NCBI GenBank assembly: GCA_954871525.1
Contig: OX940860.1
Coordinates: 20,492,001-20,556,000 of the forward strand
Origin: Parietaria judaica
Taxonomy: Eukaryota > Streptophyta > Magnoliopsida > Rosales > Urticaceae
Reading direction: 5' to 3'
DNA: 64,000 bases
Under the pieces are notes generated by a model. The model searched no databases, was not told the origin of the DNA, and saw nothing but the letters and a program-made list of their open reading frames with translations. Below, in pieces: positions 23,308 through 35,090 of the stretch. Numbering within the stretch: the stretch's first letter is position 1; the number at the start of each line of letters is the position of its first letter. The position numbers and the translations under genes were made by a program.

Positions 23308-24489
23308 ATGGAAGCTCCGTCTCTGCTATGTCACTCCAAAACTGCGCCGTTTTGCGTTGGGGTTGCGGGTTTCAGCAGACTCTCTCTCGGGCATTTCGAC
23401 AAACGCACGCAAGTCGCTCCTCAGAACATCAATCTTCGTTCCGGTACTCCATCGAATCGCTCGTTCTCTCAAATTCATCTGTCTCCATTGCTAAAAGCCA
23501 CGCGACCTAAGCTCGTTGCGCCTCTCAAATCCTTATTCTCCGATGCTGTGGAATCGGAATCAGAAAGCCCGTTTCTTGAATCTCTAAAATCCTTCTCCGT
23601 CGAATCGCTGAAAGCCTGTCTCTTGAAATTGACCCCTTACGACGTGATCATATGGTCTGGGATTGCTTCCGTGGCGATCGCTGTTACGAAGTGGACCGTG
23701 AAAGGGGCTTTGAACCCTTTCGTGTGGATGTACTTCAGCTGGAGCTGGATGTTCTGGCCATGGCTTGCTGCCATTTCGCTCGCTGCCTATGGGCTGTATT
23801 GCTCTCGCAAGCACTCGCGCGGCGAGGCTAACATATTCGAGCAAATCGCAGTCGTCACTGCATCGTTCGCATGGCTCACCCTCGTCCCGTCGGCCCACTT
23901 CAACGGCTTCCTCGAGGGATGGCCGTACGTGTTCTTCTTCGTGTACCACTACTTCTTCTTCTTCAACGTCAGCGTCCGGAAGCGTCTCTATGGAGACTAC
24001 TACGCCCGACCCCACGACTCGAAGTGGGATGCGGAATTGCCCGAGTGGAAGCGCCTCTTGTTCTGTGCGGGAACGATGGCGGGGCACTGGCTTGCAGCGT
24101 TCGAAGGGCCCGAGCTTCATCGGATTCCCGGCGGGTTGAGCAATATGGGTGTTTGGGGTTTAATTCTGGTGACTCTGTTGATGCAGTACAACTCGACGCT
24201 GTACTTGGCAAAGTACTCGGAGAAGGTCGTGGTGCCGACTGCGGTGGTGCAGTTCGGGCCGTACCGGTGGGTCCGACACCCGATATACGCGTCGACCATG
24301 CTTCTATTCGCCACCTACTGCACGGCGTTGAGAGCGCCTTTTTCGATGCTGTTTTTGGTGGGAGTTTGCCTTTGTTACTACAATCAGAAGGCAAATTTGG
24401 AGGAGGGTTTGATGGTTGAGGCTTTCGGAGACGGTTACGCCAAGTATGCGGATAAAGTTAGGTACAAGTTCATTCCTTTTGTCTATTAG
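23308..24489 (+). CDS. Plastid-targeted membrane protein with PEMT/ICMT-type methyltransferase C-terminus
   Basis: One uninterrupted exon encodes 393 aa, ending TAG at 24489. Residues 1-75 are Ser/Thr/Arg-rich and poor in acidic residues, like a chloroplast transit peptide. Several hydrophobic Trp/Phe-rich helices follow (about 110-170, 190-225, 270-300). The C-terminus carries GPYRWVRHPIYAS (about 317-329), a hydrophobic hairpin and a charged tail with EEGLMVEAFGDGYAKY. This is the conserved core of the isoprenylcysteine carboxyl methyltransferase / phospholipid methyltransferase family, where the Arg-His-Pro motif and the following Glu-rich helix bind S-adenosylmethionine. The substrate is unknown, and a plastid address argues against the ER prenyl-protein enzyme. 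The Met at 23308 is favoured because it starts the transit peptide; an overlapping frame at 23265 is a shadow. Confidence 0.85.
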   Translation: MEAPSLLCHSKTAPFCVGVAGFSRLSLGHFDKRTQVAPQNINLRSGTPSNRSFSQIHLSPLLKATRPKLVAPLKSLFSDAVESESESPFLESLKSFSVESLKACLLKLTPYDVIIWSGIASVAIAVTKWTVKGALNPFVWMYFSWSWMFWPWLAAISLAAYGLYCSRKHSRGEANIFEQIAVVTASFAWLTLVPSAHFNGFLEGWPYVFFFVYHYFFFFNVSVRKRLYGDYYARPHDSKWDAELPEWKRLLFCAGTMAGHWLAAFEGPELHRIPGGLSNMGVWGLILVTLLMQYNSTLYLAKYSEKVVVPTAVVQFGPYRWVRHPIYASTMLLFATYCTALRAPFSMLFLVGVCLCYYNQKANLEEGLMVEAFGDGYAKYADKVRYKFIPFVY

Positions 24490-26461
24490 TTTTGTTTTTC
24501 TTATCTTGTATGAACGCCGATTCCTATAATCAAGTTTTTTAGCTGAATTTTTTTTGGTGCAGTACTATGTTTATCTTGTATGTAGAAGTGGGAATTTATA
24601 TTGATTAGAAGTCTTTAGATATAGGGCCAAATCTGGAAATTACATTATTGTTCCAGGCTCTTTTCAAGCACATAAGACTTATGCCGTGGTCATAGCAACA
24701 AAGAGAAAGCGTGAGAAAGAGGGTCCTAAGCACTAAGAATTCCGGTTGATTATAATAATGACGATTTGCAAATGGCACATAGACGAATATCTCACAGTGA
24801 GAGCAAACCTCTATAATGTTCCGTGTCAATTTTTAATTTTTGCCACGAATCAGCTTGTTTTATGATGTATAAATTAGCGTTTAATCCCATCTAGGAGTAT
24901 TATTATCCTGATTATAAGTTTTGGCATATTGCCTCTTTCGTTTTTTTGGAATGAATCGATCATGTTCTCCAAGGAACAACCGCTACATTTATTAGTCGGT
25001 TTCTCTTACTCAAATAATTATTGGGTATCCACCTGTTCGGTAATTTCTGTTTTTAGATGCGTGAAACGGCCTCGTTGGTAAGCAACACTTTTACGTCGTT
25101 TATCTTATTTATGATGTAACATAAGCAAATAGACGGATGTGAGAAAGGTTATTGGTTAGAATTAGGCCTGAAACAAAAACCTAAAATGCGGGTTTCTAAC
25201 CGAAACCGAGCCGAATATGGTTTTAAAAACCAAAACTGAATCAAAACTCGGTTAAACCGGAATTGATTTTTCAAAAACCCGCAACTGGATTAAATCGCTT
25301 TCAGTTTCGGGTTTAGATGTTACAAAGCTCGAACCCGGTTACTAGCTTACTAAAATCCGAATTTCTAAATAATACTTATAAATATTCAATTTTTAAAATT
25401 GTGTTTTATCTCTCATATGTGCAAAGCAACATGCTGAGTAGTTAAATTCCTAACATCTTGATTAGTATAAAATCCAAGAATCCGATTTTTGTATTTTTGC
25501 CTTTCAAAAACTGGATTCGGGTTTGAAATGTCTAAAACCCGTAACCCGGGTTCAAGTTCCGGGTTTTGCTAAAAACGAGTTTTAAACCCGGTTTTAGCCT
25601 TTTACTTGGATTTATAACGATGAATCAATTTTGTTGTTCTAGAGACTCCTTGGGCTTTGGACATAAAATAGTCCATATTGGAGCACCAAAGCAAGACTTA
25701 AGATTAAGAGCCCGCCTGGCTCTGGCCCTAGGGTGGCTCTTTTCCTTAATTCTTTTTTTCTCTTTCTTTGGCGGCCGGAATTAGTAAATAAACTATTACA
25801 AATATAATTTTTTATCTTCAGCAAATTATTGACATAAATTTCAATTTAAAATATAGCAGGAAAAAAATTTCAATTTTTTTAACTTATTAGTAAATAAGTT
25901 CATAAGTAATTATTGATATAAAATATTCGTTGGCATACATGTAGGTGGTTATCGGTATATCAGTTTAAATATTTTCAAAATTCTACGAAAAACTTCTATC
26001 AGTATACCCATAAAATCGAAACATCATCCTCTTACATATTGGTTCAAGAACTAGGCGTTGTTCGTTTCCAATTCGCACGTGCGAAAGACCCACATTGCTT
26101 ATCTATAATCTATATATGTAATGGTCCTGAGTCGTAATCGTACATAATAAACATGGCTCTTCAAAATATCTAAAAACGAAAGATGCTATATATGTCTCAT
26201 TTACACTGTTTGGCCCTCTCTCACGATCTTTCTCTTTCGACTTTCTTCCTCTTAATTACTCCAATTAATACACTTTTGTTAACTCGCATTTAAGGCAATG
26301 CATATTGACATTGACATACATTGGCCTTGACATGATCGACAAAATTCAGCATTACGACCTTATATGATTCTCAACGACAAATCCCTATGAGATAGATAGA
26401 GAGAGATAGATTAATTATCTCCATTATAATGTCATTGAGAACCCTATAATTCATTAGCTGA
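24490..26461. other. Tail-to-tail intergenic region
   Basis: Holds the 3' UTRs of the methyltransferase-like gene and of the P450 gene. Besides the repeat at 25165-25600 I see only AT-rich sequence. Short open frames at 24605-24829 and 25566-25824 have no recognisable content. Confidence 0.45.
25165..25600. repeat. GGGTTT/AACCGG-rich degenerate repeat, probable foldback remnant
   Basis: The segment is saturated with variants of AAACCCGG and its complement, and its ends AGGCCTGAAAC (25167) and GTTTTAGCCT (near 25591) are inverted relative to one another. It looks like a decayed inverted-repeat transposon. No target-site duplication was identified, so the class is open. Confidence 0.45.
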
Positions 26462-29400
26462 TCAGTTGTTCTTGGGGATTATCTCGAGAGGCAAGCCTTG
26501 CTTCGGTACCGGGAAAGGTCCGTATTGTATGCCGTCGTTGTCGCCCATCACTTGCCACCTGTCATCATTCCCAACAAATCAATCAAACCTTGATTATATA
26601 TTCATAACAAAACACACACGTACAAAATTCTACACAAATATTTCATATATATGATATATGTTACTATATGTAACTTGTGCATTGAAGAAAGCGCGAGTCA
26701 TTTTCCATATGGTTGTTGCAACTAAATAAAGGGTCGTGATATATATGATTAATATTCCAGTAAATGAGGATATTAATATCAATATATATGTGTCTGTGTG
26801 TGAGTAATGGTGTGGTGGAAAAACGTGCAGAGAGGAGAGGAGGGGAGAGGAGAGCGTGTGGGGTTGATGAAGTGGCGCTTAGTCAAGCATGGCTGTAAAT
26901 CCCAGCATGCAGGTCCCTCAGACTCAGACTCACCCATTCCATTGCCAAGCTGGCTTCCTTTGTCTCTTCTAATCATTCACATCCTATTATATATATATCT
27001 GTCTATATATATATACACTCCTTGCTCATCGAGATCCTAATGGGTCTCCGTGATATTGAGTTTCGAAACCTACTTAATTGAAACCGAATGCAGATCAGGG
27101 ATTAAATTTAAAAGATTTATGTGGCAATGGTGATTTAAAAATTTCACGTACTTAATAGTTAGTTTTAAAGTTCGAGTATATTGGTTTGTAGCTGTAATAT
27201 ACTTCGGCAATGTAGCGAAAGAGTCCAGGACGTAGATCTTGTTAATTTCTTCCCTTTTACGTTTTCAAATTTCAATTTTAGGATTTTATGTGCATCTATA
27301 TGTAAACATATAGATACACATTAATTAAGTTAGTGATGATGTGATGATTCGGGTCAACAGTTGGATAAAGAAGCAACATTTTTAACACCTAAAACGTTGT
27401 GTTAAGACTTTTAAGATCAATACTATTCGATGATGTATGATATGTTTGTTGTTGAGCGAAATGCTGAAGATGCACGTGATTTGATATACTGTATTATTGG
27501 TTTGGTGGGGACAGACACATGCAGTATTATGAAACTGAATTTCTGAATCTATATACGTATTACGTACATCAATGTACGTATATCAGAATCTCCCTCAACC
27601 CCCCCAAAGATTCTCTTACTTAACTGCAGCTAGATTAGTATCTATATATATATATATATATGTGTGTGTGTATATCGGTCAGAGCCGGCCCGATAGGTGG
27701 GCGAGTTGGGCGACCGCCCAAGGCCCCCATTATTTAAAGGCCCCGTATATTATATAACTTAACCATTAAAAAAAATTGAATTAGTAGAACGCTTATAAGA
27801 TAAGATGAAATAGCTCTCCCCGTTGGTGTTGTAAGTGATGCAACTTGAAAAATAAAAAACAACATACTTACTAGAAAAAAATATAACATGCTTACTAGAA
27901 AAATCAAGAAAAAATATATTTCGTAGAACAACCATAAATATTGTATTTTAAGCATGATATGTTTTATCAAATATATTATTATTTAGAAATTAAATAAGGG
28001 CCTCGTTTTATTTTTTCGCCCAAGGCCCCCAAAAATGTTGGGCCGCTCTGATATCGGTGCAGTTCAAAGATCTGCAGAAATTCAGAAACCGAACATATCT
28101 CCAAGCTCAAGCGTTCGTTAGACTGACCGTGCATGCAGCTTAGTAGTGGCTGCATGCGTGCCACGTGTCCGATACACGTAAGCAAATAATTTCTTACTAG
28201 ATATATATGTCTATGACTGACTATAGATATTGTAATGTGCAAGAGCATCAAGAATTTGGTCCAATCATCTAATAATTCACAGGCATTGGACCACTGGCAT
28301 TAAGTGTTCCAGAGCCTACGGGTAATAAGTCAACAAGCAGCATTGACAAACATGCATGATAAAGTAGATCGTGACACGTCATTGATTGTTATATATATAT
28401 GTATGGATTTACCTGCAAGAGGTGGTGAGGTGGTGGAGAAGGACGAGGGTCTCGAGCTTGGCCAGCTCACTTCCGGGACACGAATGCACGCCGTTACCGA
28501 ACGGGATGAACGTGTTTGGCCTTGGTGGGACCTACAGAATATTAATTCAAATAATCATAATTAGTCACCTTATATATATATATAATTATTTAATTAACAA
28601 ACGTAGCTTATTGTAACCATTTATAATATATATGAGAAGACTAGCTTCATTGAATCTTATGTGTTTTTTAGTGTTACCCCCACTAAGAAAACCCAGCTCA
28701 CATGATTCTGACATTACAAAGATCTCCATGATCAGTTCGATCTTTATAGAGGAAGATTCACTGGTACAAAAATTGAAAGTGACACCACCTAATTATAACC
28801 TCTTATATGTTTCTGTCCAAACAAGGTAATGCAACGTACTTTTATTAAACTAATTCTACCCCAATTAATTAAGAGAGTTAGCTACATGATATTTTATGTA
28901 TGTCAATTGAAAAATACATCTACACGATGCTTAACCATTTCTGAACAATCTGTTGAGAGAACTTCTTTTTATCTATGTTGCCACGTTGATGCATTCAATA
29001 TTTTATTAGTACACATCCAAGAAGATATTTAAGAAGTGATACATAATGCATATTGATAACAAGACTCCTACAATTTCAAACATAAGTAAAAGTGAACATT
29101 ATTATAGGGTTAATTAATTGATAATGGAAGACTAATGATCAGAGCTAGCCCATATTTCGAAAGAGCCCTCAACGAATGTAAATGTGTGAGCCTACGTAGT
29201 ATTAGATTTAAATATTATCTTAAGAGGATCTTAAAACTGATTTTTGTTTTCACTAAAAGTGTGAGTATACTTAATTTTCCCCTCACATATTGAAAATATG
29301 ACCCTATTAGTACCTCGTGACTTTCTTAAATCTTATTAAGTCCGTGTGTCATTAGCAACTTAATTAGGGCATACTATACTTGTTTTGAGCATTAATAACA

Positions 29401-32400
29401 AAAATTATATATATAGTGTAGTTGTGGGCCCACCTCGAATCGTGAAGGGTCGAACTTGTGGGGTTGAGGGAAGAAATCCGGAGAGTGATGAATGGTTCGG
29501 AAGAGAGGAAGAACCTTCCAACCTTTGGGGATCATATACCCCTCGAACTCTACGTCTTCTACGGCCTCTCGGAACGTGAACGACAATATGCTCGCACTCC
29601 TCAAAGTTTCTTGAAATACCTATATATATAAAAAAGTCATAATTATTATATATGTTATGGAATTGAATACGCATTGTATATATATATATATATAATATAT
29701 ATAGTACATATATTATATACCCGTATAGTCAATGGCATACGCCTCGTATCCTCCCATGAAAGCCCACGTTTCTCCTCCAATAGCTTACTTCGGATTCCTT
29801 CTTGTTCCCTCTGAAATCCAAGTTCCACGTGTAAAGGATACTACGAGAAAATCTCACGTATATTCAGATATTTTTCATTTCTAAATGCAAATGAATGTCA
29901 ATGCTCCGAAAAGTCAAAGTTTATTTCACATTCAATTATATAGTGTGATGATGAGTATAAAATACGCTAATTTCCAATAAATTACGCTAATTATTTGGAT
30001 ATTTAGTAAAACTTGTTTAGACGGGCTTCAAGATCTAGAATACAAATACTAAGGGACGAAGTTGCCAATTTGGTTTTTCAAAGCTAGAATAATTATAATT
30101 TAAAATTGAAAATTAAAAATAAAGTAAAAGTTAGAAAGAAAAAAAAATATCAATTTTTTTTTTATAAATAGGCAATTATTTAGTGAACCGCCTCTTAGTA
30201 TACAGCACATTGTTTGTATACGTGATCATTAACAGAATATTAAACCGATGGAAACAACGTGAAAATCATGTTTACATTTGAGTCACGACATGATAGAAAA
30301 GTAGAGAAAGAGAAAGAATATTACCGTGACGATGTCTAAGATGTGGCTATTATCGTGCAAGTACTTCAAAGTCCAGGATATGATGCTCGCCGTTGTGTCG
30401 TGCGCCGCAAAAATTACCCCGATTATGTTATCTGCGATTTGCGAGTCGCTAAGCTCGAGCTTGTCATCGCCGTTTGCTCCTAGCATAACGCCCAACAATC
30501 CATCGCTGTTTTGGTCTCCGTCATTCTCTGATCTCCTCTTCTCTATCAACCTTTTAAGCGTCTCATTAAGAAGCTTCCTAGCCTATATTATTAAATAAAA
30601 AACAATTATCAAACCGTAATTAGCAAAAATGTTTATCAATTTTCAATGGATTAGATTGTAGTCTAAAGCTGCGTGACACGTCTTTGCTTCATCGTAAAAA
30701 ACAATTAATTAATTATGCATTAACTTCAAAGTAGGATAAAAACCCTTCTTTTAAGAGCATTTTTTTTCTTCTATTTGAACAAAAATATTTTATTTATATC
30801 ATATTATTTAATAAAATCACATATAAATTATCAAAGAAAAAAAATACAATTGAATTTTTTATTTCACATCACATCTTTTATATTTTTGGCATAACTCACT
30901 CATTTTTTGTCAAAAATTTATAAATAAACACCCGTTGGAAAGATAAAACATTTATCTACAACTTTTTTCTTTTACGTTTCATCATAAAAAGTCATTAAGT
31001 ATATTAAAATTTGCTCGAAACAAATATTTTGCATTAAACTAATGTCCAGTTTTACGTTGTACTTGAAATTTCGTATTTTTTTAAAACTGATTTTACAAAA
31101 CTTAAAACATTAAAGTTGTAGATCTATCTCTTATCTTTCGAACCATAGGTCATGCATAAAATTTGGACAAAAAATGAGTGAGTTATGTCAAAAATACGAA
31201 AAGTGTACATATAACTCTCTAACGGTCAACTGACGGAAAACCCAAAAATATCTAACGGATCAAACATTGGGTACATTAGCCGCCAAAAATAAACATTGGG
31301 TATATAATCCGCAGAAAATCAAACATTGGGTACATTAGCCGCAGTTTACCCTTTATTTAATGACAAAGAGAGGTTTAGTGTGAAAAGTATACTACATATT
31401 CAGGAATTGCTCGAAAGTCTACAATAGTTAGCAACGTCAGACAAATTTCTCTTTTTATATTTTTAATAAAGAATAATATATAATACCTTCATGGTCTTGT
31501 GGAAGGGAGTCCCTGGCAAGTTCAAAGGCATGGAATTATAACCCTTCTCTAGGCAAATGTACAGATGTTTGATCCTCGCCATTTCCATGTCCTCCAATTT
31601 GTTCCCGAGCACGGAGATGACTGCCACATCGAACGCGTACTGCAACAACACGCACACACAAGCCAAAGCCAAACCATCAACAAACTCTCCCATATACTAC
31701 GCGACAAAAATAGATAGATATATATGCGAGCACGCGCGTTGCACGAGCTAACCTCCTTCATCTCCTGCAAGGTGTTGATCGTGCGGTGCGTCCATGTGGC
31801 GACGCGTTTGAGCGCCATGGCCTCGATCTCCGGGACGGAGGCTCGGATGGCGGACGGGAGGAAGGAGGCTTGGACGAGCTTCTTGACACGCGAGTGGTAG
31901 GCGCCTTGGTGGAAGAACACAGCCTCAGGGCCGATGATGCGCTCTTTGCTCGGCGGATACGTTGGCCGGAAGAGATGGGCCTTGCTCACTAGCACCACCC
32001 TCGCCGCCTCCGGGCTCGATATCATCACGCACGGGCACCCGAGGATGTGGCTCTTGAATATATCCCCGTATCTACATACAAATACAAATCAAAATCAGTG
32101 TTAAAATTTCTACATTAGAAAGACATGACATGTAAGATTTAATAACTAAGACCATATATAAATTTATCAAGAAAATCAAAGATAACATTTATAAATTACA
32201 TAATTGATTACAAATTACAAATTAGTTATGGGATAGAACTATATAGATCTTAGTTACAAATAGATTTTTGAGCGAGTAAAAAAATCATCATTTTCAAAAA
32301 ATTATAAATTATGGAACGATATTTAACATGGTTACAGAAACAAAACAAAAAACTGTAAGCAAGCCAAAAGGATTACTATCTTATTAAATAACTTCATGAC

Positions 32401-32689
32401 ATAATTTCATTGTAAGTTTATATATTCAAGTTGTTACGTGATCGAGTATCGTTTGGTACCGTTTCCGCCTATCGGAAAAGAAGGAGTTAGGGTTCTCGGT
32501 GTAGAGCTTGAGAGTCTCGCCCACATACGGCCACCCCATCGAGCCGGGCGGCAGGCGGAGTCGGCTTACTGCGCCATGCCGGCACCATTGTATTAGCAAG
32601 AAGAGGAAAGAAAGGATGAGTATGGATATTGGAAGGAATATTGGCGATAGAGATGATGGTGTAGAAGTAGGGAAGAAGAAAAGTTGCAT
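26462..32689 (-). CDS. CYP707A: Cytochrome P450, CYP707A type (abscisic acid 8'-hydroxylase)
   Basis: Eight minus-strand exons: 32689-32460, 32071-31753, 31639-31487, 30582-30325, 29810-29721, 29619-29434, 28531-28413 and 26558-26462. They sum to 1452 nt, 483 aa, with every phase closing. The protein has an N-terminal membrane anchor (about 15-35), a Pro-rich hinge PPGS (47-50), I-helix AAHDTTAS (293-300), ExxR as ETLR (354-357), DPSRFE (407-412) and the heme loop [10 protein letters not shown] with ligand Cys at about 430. The loop, the PPSKERI(I)G block and the exon pattern match CYP707A. These ER enzymes hydroxylate abscisic acid at C-8', committing it to phaseic acid, and so control seed dormancy and stress recovery. 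Ala replaces the usual Gly in the I-helix motif, which is common in this family. Introns are unusually repeat-laden. Confidence 0.95.
27680..28050. mobile_element. hAT-type MITE in the last intron of the CYP707A gene
   Basis: Termini CAGAGCCGGCCC and, inverted, GGGCCGCTCTG bound a 371-bp element, with GCCCAAGGCCCCC subterminal blocks at both ends. It is flanked by a perfect 8-bp duplication ATATCGGT (27672-27679 and 28051-28058), the hAT signature. It has no transposase. It sits inside the 1.85-kb intron between exons 7 and 8. Confidence 0.92.
30880..31202. repeat. Inverted repeat (hairpin) in CYP707A intron 3
   Basis: GGCATAACTCACTCATTTTT near 30888 is mirrored by AAAAATGAGTGAGTTATG near 31168. 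The imperfect match extends about 90 bp on each side (including GAAAGATAA...ATCTACAACTTT), with a ~140-bp loop. This may be a foldback transposon. Ends and duplication are not resolved. Confidence 0.65.
31245..31352. repeat. Three-copy ~40-bp tandem repeat in CYP707A intron 3
   Basis: ATCAAACATTGGGTACATTAGCCGC, or a close variant, occurs three times in succession at about 31258, 31290 and 31318. Diverged tandem array, no coding meaning. Confidence 0.75.
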
Positions 32690-32830
32690 GGTGATATGAA
32701 ATATGATATTAGCAAATAATAATTAACAGAGAGAGAGGGAGGTTGAACAAGTATAGTGAAGGTGAGTGGTGAGTGAAAGAAGGTGTGGGGCTTTTATAGA
32801 GTGGGAAGGGAATAGGTGGGAGTTAGGGAC
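32690..32830 (-). promoter_or_regulatory. CYP707A leader and TATA box
   Basis: Minus-strand CTATAAAAG at 32799-32791 is a canonical TATA box about 100 bp upstream of the ATG at 32689. The leader between is purine/pyrimidine-biased (AG-rich on the plus strand). No clear ABA-response element cluster was recognised immediately upstream. Confidence 0.65.
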
Positions 32831-34185
32831 AGGTGTCACAAGGGCCATGGAGACACCTTGCTTTGTATCTTTAAGGCCAAACCCACTTCTGCTCTCTTAA
32901 CCCTCCACTTTTCGGTGTCTTAGGTGCACACAATCATGTTTATTTATTACCGCCATCTTTGTGTGTGGCACAGATTATCTATTATATACATCATATAACA
33001 AGATCATATAGTATTTTTTTTTTAATTGAAGTGACATTTTTGACCTATTACATTACAGGATATATTACCAGTATAAAAACGGGTGACCTAACCAAGTTTG
33101 TTTAGCTTAGTGGTAACTCCTCTACACATCTCTTCAAGAAATTAAGAGTTCAAACTTCATGGGACGCAAATGCGTGCCCTCTTTACATATCGTTATTTTG
33201 GCTAACAGTACCATTTATTCTTAAACTGAATATATCTAGTTATGCGAGAGTGTATTGTAACTTTGGCCGATAATCCTACCCCTATTCTAAATAAATATAA
33301 ACAAAAAAAAACAAGTGACTCTATATATTAGCGTAGGCATTATTAACCGCAGTATATACATAAACAATTTTTGTGTTTAGTTGAGATCAAACCTAAAACC
33401 ACTAGGCCAATACAAACTTGGTTTCATATAGTATCTTTTATTTCTACCTCATATATTTACAAATAAAATTATCTCCAATATTAATGTTATTTCTTATAAT
33501 ATAGATAGTTTTGTACTGCAATTTTTTTTCGTTATGATTATTGAGTAAAAAAAAGTATATTCTTTTCATTAATTAGTAACAAGAAATGAAATCAAAAGAA
33601 TGAATGCAATTTTTTTTTATTTGCAGATATAGTCTTTGGTACTAGATTATTGAATATAGTTTCTTAACTAATTAATAAGAAGATGAAAGTGATTAATGCC
33701 GTGATTTGAATGCATACTCCTTCTATTTTCTTTGGAAATTAAATCTAGTAATCTTATCATTTACAATGACTTAAGGATAAATACGAGTTTTCAGTATTAG
33801 ACTTACGCGTGTTAGATATAATACGTCGATATTGAGACAAGTATTGTTGTAATAATCTCCTATTTGTTACTAGGGCAGATTTCTTTTATTCCAAGTTACA
33901 CTATGTTTTGGGAAATATTAAACGTGTGATATCATAGAAAAAGATAAGCAATATCCAATCCTTATCCGATGAGTGGTTTTAGCTACCATGCAAAGATCAT
34001 TATATGATTTATTGCTCCAAATTAATACCCAATTGTCGCTAATTTCGCTTCCACCGAAATTCAACAAACTATATTCTGCAAGCATTTATTTTACGTACAC
34101 GTCATAATCAAATCCATAAATTAACTCCTAGCGATATTTATAACCAAATTTATGTATAAAAACATGTGCTATAAATATTGAGAAA
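32831..34185. other. Upstream intergenic region of CYP707A
   Basis: AT-rich; holds the SINE-like unit at 33083-33300 and a second, inverted tRNA-like head at about 33370-33425 (minus strand TTGGCCTAGTGGTTTTAGG). Otherwise I see no feature. Confidence 0.4.
33083..33300 (+). mobile_element. tRNA-derived SINE-like element, copy 1
   Basis: TAGCTTAGTGG fits an RNA polymerase III A box. About 45 bp downstream, GAGTTCAAACTTC fits a B box. The body (GGACGCAAATGCGTG..CTTTACATAT..GCGAGAG) is shared with the unit at 60333, and the 3' side ends in an A-rich tract. Pol III boxes plus a shared body are typical of plant SINEs. Target duplications not established. Confidence 0.6.
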
Positions 34186-34189
34186 ATTT

Positions 34190-34523
34190 GCGGTTAAAGT
34201 TTTCAAACTCGATCAATTCTGATAAATAAATCATGAAACTTATTTTCTTTTCGGCTAAAGTCTAAAACAGAGACCAACTTTCAAAATCTTATTCTATATT
34301 TAAAAAAATTAAAAATTAAAAAAATCCACATGGCCTAGTGACGTGGCAGTGCCACACGGCAATCAACTGGATGACGCGTAAAACATAACAATAAAAACTA
34401 TAATTATTTGTAAGAAAATACTAATGTTAAGCACTGTATAAATTATAAGCCACAGAAAAATGAGTTTAAGGACTTATCTATAAGAAATATGCGAGTTCGA
34501 GGACTATAACTGCACATTTTTCT
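34190..34523. mobile_element. Inverted-repeat MITE-like element
   Basis: The left end GAAAATTTGCGGTTAAAGTT..CAAACTCG is matched in inverse by CGAGTTCGAGGACTATAACTGC..TTTTTC on the right, giving imperfect arms of about 60 bp. The middle carries CACGTGGC-like paired motifs (GACGTGGCAGTGCCACACGG). Probably Mutator-like. No clean duplication resolved. Confidence 0.55.
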
Positions 34524-34887
34524 AAATATTATATATTAAAAAGTTTGTATTTCTTAACTCAACTTGATGACCAATCACCATTTCGAAGTTTTGAAGCCGG
34601 ACATAAATTTATATTAAAAGCGGATTGGTCATGGTCGATTGGTACGTATCGAGGCATTCACGGAACCATAGGTGAAATGACACGTGCCCGGTCTTCCTTT
34701 GAAATTTTAATATATTTATATATAAGGCAACTTTTAGCATTTAAGAGTATTTCAAGTGATTTGGTTGTCGGGCTCGCGGTTTTCCCTTCCTATATCAAAC
34801 ACCTCTCTCCCCGTCATTGTATTGCATGAATGTGTGTTTTTTGGTGTATTAATTATAGTATAATATATATATATATATACACACACA

Positions 34888-35047
34888 CTGGCGGAACTAC
34901 CCACAAGGGTAGTGGGGCTAGAGCCACCCCCAATTTTTTTTTTGATCTTTTTTGTACTAATGTTTAATTTTTTTTTTACAAATAAACCCCTTTTATTTGC
35001 ACTATAAATTTAAACCAGCCACCCCGAAGTTTAATTCTAGTTCCGCT

Positions 35048-35050
<3 letters not shown>
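34888..35050. mobile_element. Short hAT-like MITE remnant (~160 bp)
   Basis: TGGCGGAACTA at the left and its inverse TAGTTCCGCTTA at the right enclose GGGGCTAGAGCCACCCCC and CCAGCCACCCCG. These share the 'gccacccc' content of the elements at 45442, 56785 and 58461. The flanks are TA repeats, which hides any target duplication. Confidence 0.55.

Positions 35051-35090
<40 letters not shown>

Noticed and set aside
23584..24419. Several long open frames overlapping the methyltransferase-like gene on both strands
   Set aside because: They are shadows of a GC-rich exon; only the 393-codon plus-strand frame has domain motifs.
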